From NCBI RefSeq assembly GCF_004784475.1, contig NZ_SRRT01000003.1:744001-808000 (forward strand): a stretch of DNA of 64,000 nt. The letters are read 5' to 3'. The notes under the pieces were generated by a model that saw nothing but the letters and a program-made list of their open reading frames with translations, had not been told where the DNA came from and did not search any database. The position numbers were made by a program, and so were the translations under genes. The DNA is from Streptomyces bauhiniae (GTDB lineage: Bacteria; Actinomycetota; Actinomycetes; Streptomycetales; Streptomycetaceae). Of this stretch, positions 11,022-19,284 are shown in pieces; positions within the stretch are counted from its first letter, which is position 1; each line of letters begins with the position of its first letter.

Positions 11022-11912
11022 TCAACCCGTGAGCGCGCGCGGCACGATCTGCACGTCCAGGTCGACCCGGATGCTCGGCCCGATCGCCGCGATGCCACGG
11101 GCCAGCAGGGTCTGCCAGTTGATCGTGTAGTCGTCGCGGTGGAGTTCGGTGGTGGCGCGGCAGGCGGCGCGGGTCTCGCCCTCCATGCCGTTGCCGAGGC
11201 CGAGGTACTCGGTGTCGAGGGTCACGGTGCGGGTCACGCCGTGCAGCGAGAGCCCGCCGGTGACGGCCCAGCGGTTGCCGCCCCGGCGCACGAACCGTTC
11301 GCTGTAGAACTCCAGCGTCGGATACCGCCCCACGTCCAGGAAGTCGGGCGAGCGCAGGTGGTCGTCGCGCATCCGGAAGCCGGTGTCGATGGAGGCCGCG
11401 TCGATCACCACGTGCATCGCCGAGTTCTCGACCCGGTCCGCGATCCGTACCGCGCCCGCGAAGGAGTTGAACCGCCCGTGGATACGGGCCAGTCCGATGT
11501 GCCGGGCGGTGAAGACGATGGAGGAGTGGACCGGGTCGATGTCCCAGTCGCCCCGCATCGGCGGCTCGGTCGGCGGCGCCACCTGAAGGGTCACGTCACC
11601 GAGCGAGGCGAGGGAGTTCTCCGCGACCATGGCCGTGGCGCGGTACGGCGTGTACCCCTCGGCGGACACCGCGAGCCGGTACTCGCCGGCCGGGACGGTC
11701 GCCATGAAGGAGCCGTACGGATCGGTGCCGCCGGTGACGACCTTGCGGCCGAGGCTGTCGCTGACGGTGAACTCCGCCGCGGCGACCGGCTGGTTGACCG
11801 GATCGAGCACCCGGCAGCTCAGCACGCCCGCGTCGGCCGGGGTACGGACCGCCGCCAGTGGACTCGTCCGGTGGACCCGGTCCGTTCGTTTCTCCAGCCA
11901 CCGGCCGAACAT
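11022..11912 (-). CDS. YceI-family protein with N-terminal carboxypeptidase-regulatory-like domain
   Basis: 296 aa from the ATG of MFGRWLEKRTD, which has AGGAG nine bases upstream. Residues about 25-100 form a beta-sandwich of the carboxypeptidase-regulatory type (LSCRVLDPVNQPVAAAEFTV, GSFMATVPAGEYRLAVSAEGY). Residues about 120-290 are a YceI lipocalin-like barrel (WDIDPVHSSIVFTARHIG, GRFNSFAGAVRIAD, LRSPDFLDVGRYPTLEF, SLHGVTRTV). YceI proteins bind isoprenoid-like lipids. No signal peptide is visible, so a cytoplasmic place is likely. Confidence 0.9.
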   Translation of the reverse strand: MFGRWLEKRTDRVHRTSPLAAVRTPADAGVLSCRVLDPVNQPVAAAEFTVSDSLGRKVVTGGTDPYGSFMATVPAGEYRLAVSAEGYTPYRATAMVAENSLASLGDVTLQVAPPTEPPMRGDWDIDPVHSSIVFTARHIGLARIHGRFNSFAGAVRIADRVENSAMHVVIDAASIDTGFRMRDDHLRSPDFLDVGRYPTLEFYSERFVRRGGNRWAVTGGLSLHGVTRTVTLDTEYLGLGNGMEGETRAACRATTELHRDDYTINWQTLLARGIAAIGPSIRVDLDVQIVPRALTG

Positions 11913-12028
11913 GTACGCCACTCCTGTGCGCCTCCGCATCCTGCGTTGCCGAAGAGTCATTCGATCACCGATGCGGCTTTCGAGCAAAACGGGACCAGAT
12001 CACGGGAGTACGGCCCATGCGCCGGAAG

Positions 12029-12820
12029 TCACCCGAATTGGCCGCCCCGGACGGTGGGGACTTCACTCAGCCCGATCCCGAACCCGTCCCGGTACACGGT
12101 GAGCACCTCCTCGTCCGTCCCCAACTCACGCGCCCCCTTCCGCCCCTCGGCGTCCGTGGTCGTCAACGTCCGTCCGCTGAGCGTGATCCGGCCGCCGTCC
12201 TCCGTGATCCGCGAGCACACCAGGGATTGGGTGAAGTGCGACTCCGGCGAGGTCGAGTGCCACCAGGCTCCGGCGCGGAAGTCTGGGAGCTGGCGGGGTC
12301 GTTGCTCAAGCCGGTACTGGGGCTTGCCGTCCCGAAGGACGTCCAGGTCCCCGTCGCCCGCCTCCACCAGCCGGAACGTACCGCCGGGGTCCGCCTGATC
12401 CCCGCGCTCACCGAAGATCAGCGGGCCGTGGCTGTGCGCCCCGAACCCCACGTCGGCGATCAAGTCGCCCCCGTCCACCGTCCGCACGCGCAGGGCGAGA
12501 TGGTCGTACGGGATGCCGAGACCGTCGTCCCCGTGGACCCGGCCCGCGAGGTACTGGACCTCGTAACCGAGCGAGGCCAGCAACAGGCCGAAGGCTCCGT
12601 TGAGTTCGTAGCAGAAGCCGCCCCGGCGGGCTTCGACCACCTTGTCCAGCAGGGCTTGTTCATTGAGGACGACCGGCTCGCCGAGGTGGATCGAGAGGTT
12701 CTCGAAGGGGACGGTTCGGAGGTGGCGCAGGTGCAGATCCCGCAGGGCTTCCGTGGTGGGGCGCGCGGGGCGCTCCGCGCCGAGGCGGCGGAGGTAGGCG
12801 TCGGTACGGGTGGGGTTCAT
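12029..12820 (-). CDS. Arylamine N-acetyltransferase
   Basis: A 263-aa NAT enzyme that moves acetyl groups from acetyl-CoA to arylamines, hydrazines or aromatic amine intermediates. The catalytic triad is in place: Cys in RRGGFCYELN, His in YDHLALRV, Asp in IADVGFG. The N-terminal PFENLSIHLGEPV and the length fit bacterial NATs. It follows the FAD monooxygenase gene after only 24 bases in the same direction, so the two probably form an operon acting on aromatic compounds. In actinobacteria such NATs serve xenobiotic acetylation or amide closure in ansamycin synthesis; no ansamycin genes are present here. Confidence 0.93.
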   Translation of the reverse strand: MNPTRTDAYLRRLGAERPARPTTEALRDLHLRHLRTVPFENLSIHLGEPVVLNEQALLDKVVEARRGGFCYELNGAFGLLLASLGYEVQYLAGRVHGDDGLGIPYDHLALRVRTVDGGDLIADVGFGAHSHGPLIFGERGDQADPGGTFRLVEAGDGDLDVLRDGKPQYRLEQRPRQLPDFRAGAWWHSTSPESHFTQSLVCSRITEDGGRITLSGRTLTTTDAEGRKGARELGTDEEVLTVYRDGFGIGLSEVPTVRGGQFG

Positions 12821-12844
12821 GGGGCCAGTGTGCGGAGTGACCCG

Positions 12845-13960
12845 CTACTCCGTGAACATGCTGATCAGGTTGTACGGCGTGTCCTCGCCCAGCATCTCGC
12901 GGAGATCGGCACCCTCCAGCGCGGCCGCGGCACTGCGGGGGAACATCTCCCGCTCGTACGCGGTGAGTGCGGCCTCCACGTCGCCCGGGTGCGCGGCGAT
13001 GGCCTTGCCGAGTTCGGCGCCGTCGTAGAGGGCGAGGTTGGCGCCCTCGCCGTTCGGAGCCGTGAGGTGGGCGGCGTCGCCGAGGAGGGTCACGCCCGGT
13101 GTGCGGTCCCAGCGGTGCTCGGCGGGCAGCGCGTGGATCTGGCGCGACACCGGCGCGGTGTCGCCGTCGGCGATCAGCGCGGTGAGCTGCGGGGCCCAGT
13201 CGTCGAACTCGTGGGCGATACGCGCGAGCGCGGCGGCGGAGTCGGAGAAGTCGATCCCGTCGGACCAGTCGCGCGGCCGGACGAGCATCACCCAGGTGTG
13301 CAGGCTCCTGCCCCGCTCCCGGTGCACCAGGACCCCCTTGCCCGGCGCGAGGATCATCGTGGAGCCGTCGCAGACGAGCTTCGCGCTCTCCGGGTGCCGG
13401 GTGTCGGCGTCGAGCAGATGGGTCTCCACGAAGGAGACGCCGGTGTACTCGGGCGTCGCGCCGGACAGCAGCGGCCGGACCCGGGACCACGCACCGTCCG
13501 CGCCCACCAGCAGCTCCGTCCCGACCGTGACGCCGTCGGCGAAGGCCACCTCGTGCCTGCCGCCGCCGAGCCCTCGGACCCCGGTGACCTTGTGACCCCA
13601 CCGCACGGTGCCGTCCGGCAGCGAGTCGAGCAGCATCTGCCGCAGTTCGCCGCGCGGCACCTCGGGGTTGGTGCCCGTACCGTCGTCGGGCAGATCCAGC
13701 AGCACCTCGCCCTCCCGGCTCAGGACACGCGTCGCCTGGCGCCCTTCGAGGATGAGGGCGCGGAACTCGTCGTACAGACCCGCGTCCCGCAGCGCGGGCT
13801 GGCCGTTGTAGTCCCGGATGTCGAGAAGCCCGCCCTGTGCGCGCGCAGTGGGGGAGGTCTCCGCCTCGTAGACGGTGGACCGGATGCCGTGGACATGCAG
13901 AACACGGGCGAGCGTGAGGCCGCCGAGTCCGGCACCGATGATCGTGACGTGAATGCTCAT
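12845..13960 (-). CDS. FAD-dependent monooxygenase (TetX/PHBH type)
   Basis: A 371-aa class A flavoprotein monooxygenase. The N-terminal dinucleotide motif GAGLGGLTLARVL is followed by an acidic strand end (VYEAE). ELLVGADGAWSRVRPLL carries the DG motif, and LGDAAHLTAPNGEGANLAL carries the GD motif that contacts the FAD ribityl chain. Such enzymes hydroxylate aromatic or polyketide substrates, including antibiotics. The start is the ATG opening MSIHVTIIGAG. Upstream lies a set of CCGACA direct repeats and a possible -10 (TAGCGA) ten bases before the ATG, so the mRNA may be nearly leaderless. Probably cotranscribed with the N-acetyltransferase gene. Confidence 0.9.
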   Translation of the reverse strand: MSIHVTIIGAGLGGLTLARVLHVHGIRSTVYEAETSPTARAQGGLLDIRDYNGQPALRDAGLYDEFRALILEGRQATRVLSREGEVLLDLPDDGTGTNPEVPRGELRQMLLDSLPDGTVRWGHKVTGVRGLGGGRHEVAFADGVTVGTELLVGADGAWSRVRPLLSGATPEYTGVSFVETHLLDADTRHPESAKLVCDGSTMILAPGKGVLVHRERGRSLHTWVMLVRPRDWSDGIDFSDSAAALARIAHEFDDWAPQLTALIADGDTAPVSRQIHALPAEHRWDRTPGVTLLGDAAHLTAPNGEGANLALYDGAELGKAIAAHPGDVEAALTAYEREMFPRSAAAALEGADLREMLGEDTPYNLISMFTE

Positions 13961-13982
13961 GGGGTCACGCTCGCTAGGGGGG

Positions 13983-14030
13983 CCGACAGAGCTCCGACAT
14001 GGGGCCGACAGGCACCTTGCGTGGCCGACA
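13983..14030 (-). promoter_or_regulatory. Direct-repeat operator (TGTCGG, 11-bp phased) upstream of the monooxygenase
   Basis: TGTCGG on the minus strand (CCGACA on plus) occurs at 13983-13988, 13994-13999, 14005-14010 and 14025-14030. Start-to-start distances are 11, 11 and 20. Three of the four are followed by GCC or preceded by C, giving CTGTCGGCC. The array ends seven bases before a TAGCGA hexamer (13971-13976). Heptamer repeats phased at 11 bp next to a -10 are the pattern of SARP-type activator sites; the sequence itself does not match a named regulator. Confidence 0.6.
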
Positions 14031-14118
14031 GGGGGACGACATTGTCCGTGAAGGCCCGGGCCCCCGTGGGAGTGGCGTTCTGGCGGTATTGACCTCACCG
14101 CCGCCATAGGCGACGGTC

Positions 14119-14138
14119 GTAGAAGCCCGTAGAAGTCA
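14119..14138 (+). promoter_or_regulatory. GTAGAA repeats phased at 10 bp, upstream of the regulatory module
   Basis: Two units (GTAGAAGCCC and GTAGAAGTCA) lie back to back at 14119 and 14129, 19 bases before the ATG of the first module gene. The same core, three times at the same spacing, precedes the ATPase gene at 15757. This is a candidate operator for the XRE regulator encoded between them. Confidence 0.55.
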
Positions 14139-14156
14139 AAGGAATTGGGGAAAGCC

Positions 14157-14399
14157 ATGTCGTTACGCTTCATCGCCAAGGACCCGAACACGAACGGGGA
14201 CAACTGCCCGACCGTCTGGGTCGACGAGGCGAATGGGGACTTCGTCGTCCAGGGGTGGAAGGCGGACGCTGAGACGGAGCGGGAGTGCTTGCAGGCTGGC
14301 GGCATTCCGGACACCGAGGCCGTCGTCAGGCTGCCTGCTCGGATGGTGGCGGCGATCAGGGAGGCGTGTGATGTCGCAGACGGTCCCGCCGTTCACTGA
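14157..14399 (+). CDS. Small conserved protein of the DUF6879/XRE module (80 aa)
   Basis: Starts at ATG with GGGGAAA five bases upstream. The product opens MSLRFIAKDPNTNGDNCPTV and continues WVDEANGDFVVQGWKAD, ending in a helix with LPARMVAAIREACDVAD. It is acidic, without membrane span or signal. I recall near-identical small proteins next to DUF6879 and DUF5753 genes in many Streptomyces; they occupy the slot often held by DUF397 proteins. It overlaps the next gene by 29 bases, pointing to coupled translation. Function unknown; a partner of the regulator is likely. Confidence 0.8.
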   Translation: MSLRFIAKDPNTNGDNCPTVWVDEANGDFVVQGWKADAETERECLQAGGIPDTEAVVRLPARMVAAIREACDVADGPAVH

Positions 14400-14895
14400 G
14401 CTGCTGTCCCGTTGCCGGCACAGCGCCGTTCACCTGGAGACCCGTGACGTCTACGGAGTTGCGGACGAGGACGCGGACTTCGCCGCCTGGCGGGCCGGCC
14501 GACGGCACAGCCGGGAGAACCGGGAGGAGTGGTGGAACGACTTCCACGCCTCCGTCGCCGAGGCCGTGGAGCGGGGCGTGCGAGTTCGCCGGGCCCGGGT
14601 CGTCTCGGAGCCGCTCTCGGAGTACATCCGCTACGAGCACGCGTGTACGTTCCAGAACGTCATGGCGGGCGAAGAGGTGCGGTGGCTGCCCCGGCGGATG
14701 GCCTCGGACCTGCTGCTGCCTGGCAACGACCTGTGGCTCTTCGACACGGACCTGATCCGGTTCGGCCTCTTCTCCGGCGACGGCGCCTTCGTCGGCCACA
14801 CCCTCAGCGACGATCCCGTCCTGATCAAGAGGGTGTCCGAGGCGTTCGAGAACATCTGGACCCGAGCCCTCCCGCACGACCGCTACCTCACCTGA
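14371..14895 (+). CDS. DUF6879 family protein
   Basis: 174 aa from an ATG that lies inside the previous gene. Family-type features are LLSRCRHSAVHLETRDVYG, the charged FAAWRAGRRHSRENREEWW, RVRRARVVSEPLSEYIRYE, WLPRRMASDLLLPGNDLWLFD and a C-terminal FENIWTRALPHDRY. The LWLFDTDLIRFGLFSGDG segment reads like a short beta sheet. The fold recalls the DUF6879 or phospholipase-D-like region seen downstream of HTH regulators, but no HKD motif is present. It sits seven bases before the XRE gene and is presumably cotranscribed. Biochemical role unknown. Confidence 0.82.
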   Translation: MSQTVPPFTELLSRCRHSAVHLETRDVYGVADEDADFAAWRAGRRHSRENREEWWNDFHASVAEAVERGVRVRRARVVSEPLSEYIRYEHACTFQNVMAGEEVRWLPRRMASDLLLPGNDLWLFDTDLIRFGLFSGDGAFVGHTLSDDPVLIKRVSEAFENIWTRALPHDRYLT

Positions 14896-14902
14896 GCGAG
14901 GC

Positions 14903-15751
14903 ATGACCGAGTCACCGACGGCCGCCGTACAAGCTGCCCGGCAACAACTGGCCGCCCGTCTGCGGGAGATCCGCAAGGAGGCGGAGCTGACGGCCACCGA
15001 GCTTGCACGGCGGCTGGACTGGTACCCCTCGAAGGTCTCCCGCATCGAGCACGCCCGGACCCCTCCCGGCACAGCCGACATCCGGGCCTGGTGCGCGGCT
15101 TGCGGTGCCGAGAATCTGGCCGACGACCTGGTGGCCTCCGCCCAGACAGCCGACTCTATGTACATGGAGTGGCGGCGCGTGCAGCGCACCGGCCTGCGGC
15201 ATCTCCAGGAGTCCCGGGTCGAACTGTACGAGCGCACGCGGCTGTTCCGGATCTACTGCTCCACCGTGGTCCCCGGACTCCTCCAGACCCCCTCCTACGC
15301 CACCGCGCTCCTCAACTCGATCTCCCGGTTCCACCGCACGCCGAATGACGTGGCGGAGGCCGTTGATGCCCGGATGCGGCGCTCCCAGGTGCTCTTCGTC
15401 AACGGCAACCGGTTCTCCGTGCTGGTGGAGGAGTCGGTCCTCCGGTACCGGATCGGCGACTCCGAGACCATGGCGGGCCAACTGGGCTATCTGCTCACGC
15501 TGATGTCCCTGCCGTCGGTCAGCCTGGGCGTGATCCCCTTCTCCGCTTCACGGCCGCTCTGGACCCTGGAGACCTTCAACGTCTTCGACGATGCCCGCGT
15601 GCATGTCGAGCTGCTGTCGGCGGCCGTCAAGATCACGGCTCCCGGCGAGGTCGAGCAGTACGTCCGGGCAAGTAAAGAGCTGGCCGGCATGGCGGTCTAC
15701 GGCAGTGCCGCGCGGGACCTGATCACCAGCGCCATTGCCCACCTCAGGTAG
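14903..15751 (+). CDS. XRE-family regulator with DUF5753 (Scr1/WhiJ-like)
   Basis: A 282-aa DNA-binding protein. An N-terminal helix-turn-helix covers about residues 15-70 (LAARLREIRKEAELTATELA, WYPSKVSRIEHARTPP). The DUF5753 domain follows at about 95-275, with LFRIYCSTVVPGLLQTPSYA, VDARMRRSQVLF, VLRYRIGDSETMAGQLGYL, LGVIPFSA and YVRASKELAGMAVYG. Streptomyces carries many paralogues, usually beside a small DUF397-type protein and an anti-sigma-like ATPase, and some (WhiJ, Scr1) affect development or antibiotic production. It may bind the GTAGA repeats on either side of this cluster; that is inference. Confidence 0.93.
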   Translation: MTESPTAAVQAARQQLAARLREIRKEAELTATELARRLDWYPSKVSRIEHARTPPGTADIRAWCAACGAENLADDLVASAQTADSMYMEWRRVQRTGLRHLQESRVELYERTRLFRIYCSTVVPGLLQTPSYATALLNSISRFHRTPNDVAEAVDARMRRSQVLFVNGNRFSVLVEESVLRYRIGDSETMAGQLGYLLTLMSLPSVSLGVIPFSASRPLWTLETFNVFDDARVHVELLSAAVKITAPGEVEQYVRASKELAGMAVYGSAARDLITSAIAHLR

Positions 15752-15756
15752 TCCTT

Positions 15757-15786
15757 GTAGAAAACGGTAGAAACTCGTAGAGGCGC
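15757..15786 (+). promoter_or_regulatory. GTAGA iterons (three at exact 10-bp spacing) upstream of the ATPase gene
   Basis: Units GTAGAAAACG (15757), GTAGAAACTC (15767) and GTAGAGGCGC (15777) repeat with an exact 10-base period. They start five bases after the XRE stop codon. Candidate regulator-binding site shared with 14119-14138. Confidence 0.6.
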
Positions 15787-15907
15787 CTTTCGCGCCTTCC
15801 CTACGGTCACTTCACACCGCTTGCTGCTCGGGGCATCCGCTTTTCGGAGCCGACACGTGACGAGCCGTCGGCGGCTTCCTGGACGTTCGACAGCGGACGA
15901 GGTCCCG

Positions 15908-16327
15908 ATGACAGTGACCGTCACACCCCGCCCTACGGGGCATCCCGGGTACTCACAGACCCTCCCCCGGCAACCGGAAAGTGCCGCCGAGGCGCGCAGG
16001 CTCGTTCGGACCGCTCTCGCGGCGTGGCGTATGGACGGGCTGGTCGAGGATGCCGTCACCGTCGTGTCGGAGCTGGTCGCCAACTCTGTGGAGCACGCCC
16101 GGTGCGCCTCGATCCGGGTGATCGTCGGGCGGCCCACGGCGAACACGGTCCGGCTGGGCGTGGTCGACCGGTCGAAGGTTCTGCCAGTCCTTCGGACCGA
16201 GTTCACCAGCATCCCGTTACGGGGGCGGGGCCTCCTGATCGTGGACAGGCTGACGGCCCGATGGGGCACCGAGCTGTACCCGTGGGGCAAGCAGGTGTGG
16301 GGCGAGCTGTGGGTGGAGGGGCGATGA
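15908..16327 (+). CDS. Anti-sigma-like ATP-binding protein (HATPase_c_2)
   Basis: 139 aa from the ATG of MTVTVTPRPTG. The fold is that of RsbW/SpoIIAB kinases: the N-box appears as VVSELVANSVEHA, the G1-like motif as LGVVDRSKVLP (changed from the usual DxGxG), and the G2-like box as LRGRGLLIVDRL. The altered G1 suggests ATP binding may persist while kinase activity is uncertain. Such single-domain proteins are regular members of DUF5753 regulator clusters in Streptomyces. The stop overlaps the next ATG by four bases, so the two are translationally coupled. Confidence 0.88.
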   Translation: MTVTVTPRPTGHPGYSQTLPRQPESAAEARRLVRTALAAWRMDGLVEDAVTVVSELVANSVEHARCASIRVIVGRPTANTVRLGVVDRSKVLPVLRTEFTSIPLRGRGLLIVDRLTARWGTELYPWGKQVWGELWVEGR

Positions 16328-16506
16328 AGGACGGCAAGCCCTGGGTGGGGGACGCGGTACGCGACGAGGTCACCGGAAGGAAGGCCATCGTGACCGATGT
16401 CCAACACGGCTCCCGGTACATCCTTCGGCCTCACGCGGGCGGCGGGCCGACGTGGGTGGCCGAGGACCCCGAGAGGCTGACGGTAGTCCCGCGCGAGCAG
16501 GAGTAG
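16324..16506 (+). CDS. Small conserved protein coupled to the ATPase (60 aa)
   Basis: Begins in the ATGA overlap with the ATPase stop. Sequence reads KDGKPWVGDAVRDEVTGRKA, then IVTDVQHGSRYILRP and a final DPERLTVVPREQE, which looks like a compact beta-rich (SH3- or KOW-like) fold. I recall equivalents at this place in other Streptomyces clusters. No function is known. It is convergent with comEC, whose stop lies 16 bases on. Confidence 0.78.
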   Translation: MKDGKPWVGDAVRDEVTGRKAIVTDVQHGSRYILRPHAGGGPTWVAEDPERLTVVPREQE

Positions 16507-16522
16507 GTCAGCGGTCTCGCCC

Positions 16523-19282
16523 TCAGTCCCGCATCACCTTCATCCCGCCATGTGGTCCGCCTATCCCCGTCAGCGCGAGCGCGCCGTCCCGGTCCGTGCG
16601 GAGCACCGTGGCTCCGGTGGAGCGGAGGGCCGTCACGGTGGAAGGGGCCGGGTGGCCGTATGGGTTTCCGGTGCCGCAGGAGATGAGGGCTACGCGAGGG
16701 GCAGCCAGGTGGAGGAGGGCGGGGTCCTGGTAGGCGGAGCCGTGGTGGGCGACTTTCAGGACGTCTACTCGGGCCAAGTCGGCCGCCTCAGGGGTACGCA
16801 GCAGCTCTTGCTGGGCGGGAGGTTCCAGGTCGCCGAGGAGGAGTAGGCGGAGGCCCGCCGTGTGGACCAGGAGGGTGATGCTGGCGTCGTTCGGGTCGTC
16901 GGGGGCAACCGGAGCATCGGGCTGCGGCCAGAAGACGCGCCAGGTCAGGGGGCCCACTCGGCGTTCCTCGCCCGCTGCTGCCGTGGTGAGGGGGATGTGG
17001 TGGGTGGCGGCCTCTCGGCGTACGGACTCGGCCTGGTCGGGGGGTTCGGCGAAGGTCGTGGTTTCGATGGCGGCTACCGTGCGGCCTCGCAGTACTCCGG
17101 AGAGCCCTCCTACGTGATCGGCGTGGAAGTGGGTCAGGACGAGCAGGGGGATGCGGGTGATGCCCAGTTCGCGCAGGCAGCGGTCGACCGGGGCCGGGTC
17201 GGGGCCCGCGTCCACGACTACGGCGGTGCCGGGGCCGGCGGACAGTACGGTGGCGTCGCCCTGGCCGACGTCGCACATGGCGTAGCGCCAGTTCGGCGGG
17301 GGCCAGCCGGTGACCGCGCGGGTCAGCGGGGCGGGGCGTACGACCGCCAGCAGGAGGAGCAGGGCGAGGGCGCCGCACCACCAGGGGTGGCGGATCAGGC
17401 GCCGGCCGAGGAGGACGAGGGCCACGGTGACCGCGGCCAGCAGGAGTGCCCCCGGCCAGCTTCCCGGCCAGTCCACGCCCGCGCCGGGCTGGGCCGCGCC
17501 GGTACGGGCCACGGTGGCGATCCATCCGGCGGGCCAACTCGCGCACCACGCCAGCGCCTTGGCCAGCGGCATCGACACCGGTGCCGCCGCCAGCGCCGCG
17601 AATCCGAGTACGGTCGCGGGGGCCACGGCCAGTTCCACCAGCAAGTTGCACGGCACCGCCACCAGGCTCACCCGCGCCGACAGCACCGCCACGACCGGCG
17701 CGCACGCCGCCTGCGCCGCCGCGGCCGCCGCGAGTCCCTCCGCGAGGCGGGCGGGCACTCCGCGCCGTAGCAGGGCCTCGCTCCAGCGCGGCGCCAGCAG
17801 GAGCAGCGCGCCGGTCGCCAGTACGGAGAGGACGAAGCCGTAACTCCGGCTCAGCCAGGGGTCGTACAGGACGAGCAGGAGTACGGCCGTGGCCAGCGCC
17901 GGTACGAGCGTTCTGCGGCGGCCGGTCGCCAGGGCCAGCAGGGCGACCGCACCGCACGCCGCCGCCCGCAGCACGCTGGGGTCGGGGCGGCACACGATCA
18001 CGAACGCCAGGGTCAGCGCGCCCGCGAGCAGGGCGGTGGTGCGGAGGGAGAGGCCCAGGAAGGGGGCGATGCCCCGGCGTTCGGCGAGGCCGGCCATGCC
18101 CGGGGGGCCGATGAGGAGGGCCAGCAGGATCGTGAGGTTGCTTCCGGAGACGGCCAGGGTGTGGGCGAGGTCGGTCGCCTTGAAGGCTTCGTCCAGTTCG
18201 GGGGTGATGCGGGAGGTGTCGCCTACGACCAGGCCCGGTAGCAATGCGCGGGCGTCCGGGGGTAGTTCCTCGGTTGCCTGCCGGAGCCCGGCTCGGAGGT
18301 GGCCCGCCAGGCGTTGGGGGGCGGTCGGGCCCGATGCGATTTCCGGGGGCGGCCAGTTTCGTACGCGGAGGACGGCAGCCGTGCGGTCACCGGTCGTCGT
18401 GGGCGGGGCGAGTCTGCCGGTCAGGCGGAGTCGGGTGGAGGGGAGCAGGAGGAGCCAGCCGTCACGGGCCTCGGGGCCGCCGCCGTGGGCTCCTGGGGCC
18501 GGTACGTCCGCGTCCACGACGAGGAGTACGGGACTACGGGTGAGGGCCCCCTCCCCTCCCCCCACCCCCTCCGCCCCCGCCTCCCCAACCCTCCGCACCT
18601 CACCCCGCGCCAACACCCCCACCGGCGCCGCATGGTCCCCCCGCACCCGGGGCTTGCTCAGCCACGGGTCCCCCGTCAGCTCCACCTCGACCATCACCGT
18701 CCCGAACCTCCGCGCCACCTCCGGCACCGGCCCGCGCCGTACGTCGGCCCCGTGCAGCCCCGCCGAGACGGCGGACGCGGCGACGCACAGCAGCACCGCC
18801 GCCACCGGAGCGCGATACCGGCCGGACCCCGAGCCCACCTGGAGCAGCGCGACCCCGACGACGAGGCACACGCCCGCCACCCCCAGACACCACGCCAGCG
18901 GAACATCCAGGACCACGGCGGCCGTTGCCCACGCGGCGAGCGCGGGCCCTGCCAGCCGCAGATCGACCGGGCCCTCCTGACGAGGGTGGGAGTCGCCCTT
19001 CCAGCCAGGGTCGGACTCGGCCCCCACAGCCGGAGGGCGGGCGGTGTCCGTCCAGTCGGAGTCGGTCTCGGCCCTCCCAGCCGGAGGGTGGGCGGTGTCC
19101 GTCAAGCCGGACCCGGACTCGACCCCCACGCCCGGAGGACGGGCGGTGTCCGTCAAACCGGACCCGGACTCGACCCCCACGCCTGGAGGGTGGGCGGCGT
19201 CCGTCAAGCCGGACCCGGACTCGACCCTCACGCCCAGAGGATGGGCCTCACCCCTCCAGCGGGACCCGGACTCGACCCTCAC
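16523..19282 (-). CDS. comEC: ComEC/Rec2-family DNA-uptake channel protein
   Basis: A 919-aa polytopic membrane protein. Order: an unusual repeated N-terminal stretch (residues 1-102, six 17-aa units), N-terminal membrane spans with an OB-like loop, the central competence domain (LLPGLVVGDTSRITPELDEA, then KATDLAHTLAVSGSNLTILL, followed by many spans), and a C-terminal metallo-beta-lactamase-like domain with THFHADHVGG and VAHHGSAYQD. In transformable bacteria ComEC passes single-stranded DNA through the membrane. The GTG start overlaps the comEA stop (GTGA), which supports translation through the repeat. Confidence 0.93.
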   Translation of the reverse strand: MRVESGSRWRGEAHPLGVRVESGSGLTDAAHPPGVGVESGSGLTDTARPPGVGVESGSGLTDTAHPPAGRAETDSDWTDTARPPAVGAESDPGWKGDSHPRQEGPVDLRLAGPALAAWATAAVVLDVPLAWCLGVAGVCLVVGVALLQVGSGSGRYRAPVAAVLLCVAASAVSAGLHGADVRRGPVPEVARRFGTVMVEVELTGDPWLSKPRVRGDHAAPVGVLARGEVRRVGEAGAEGVGGGEGALTRSPVLLVVDADVPAPGAHGGGPEARDGWLLLLPSTRLRLTGRLAPPTTTGDRTAAVLRVRNWPPPEIASGPTAPQRLAGHLRAGLRQATEELPPDARALLPGLVVGDTSRITPELDEAFKATDLAHTLAVSGSNLTILLALLIGPPGMAGLAERRGIAPFLGLSLRTTALLAGALTLAFVIVCRPDPSVLRAAACGAVALLALATGRRRTLVPALATAVLLLVLYDPWLSRSYGFVLSVLATGALLLLAPRWSEALLRRGVPARLAEGLAAAAAAQAACAPVVAVLSARVSLVAVPCNLLVELAVAPATVLGFAALAAAPVSMPLAKALAWCASWPAGWIATVARTGAAQPGAGVDWPGSWPGALLLAAVTVALVLLGRRLIRHPWWCGALALLLLLAVVRPAPLTRAVTGWPPPNWRYAMCDVGQGDATVLSAGPGTAVVVDAGPDPAPVDRCLRELGITRIPLLVLTHFHADHVGGLSGVLRGRTVAAIETTTFAEPPDQAESVRREAATHHIPLTTAAAGEERRVGPLTWRVFWPQPDAPVAPDDPNDASITLLVHTAGLRLLLLGDLEPPAQQELLRTPEAADLARVDVLKVAHHGSAYQDPALLHLAAPRVALISCGTGNPYGHPAPSTVTALRSTGATVLRTDRDGALALTGIGGPHGGMKVMRD

Positions 19283-19284
19283 GG
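18979..19284. repeat. 51-bp tandem repeat in the 5' end of comEC, six units
   Basis: Units start at about 18979, 19030, 19081, 19132, 19183 and 19234. The three central-right units (19081-19233) are nearly identical and the outer ones are degenerate. Each unit encodes 17 residues such as GVESGSGLTDTARPPGV in the comEC frame, so copy-number change would keep the frame open. Confidence 0.85.
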
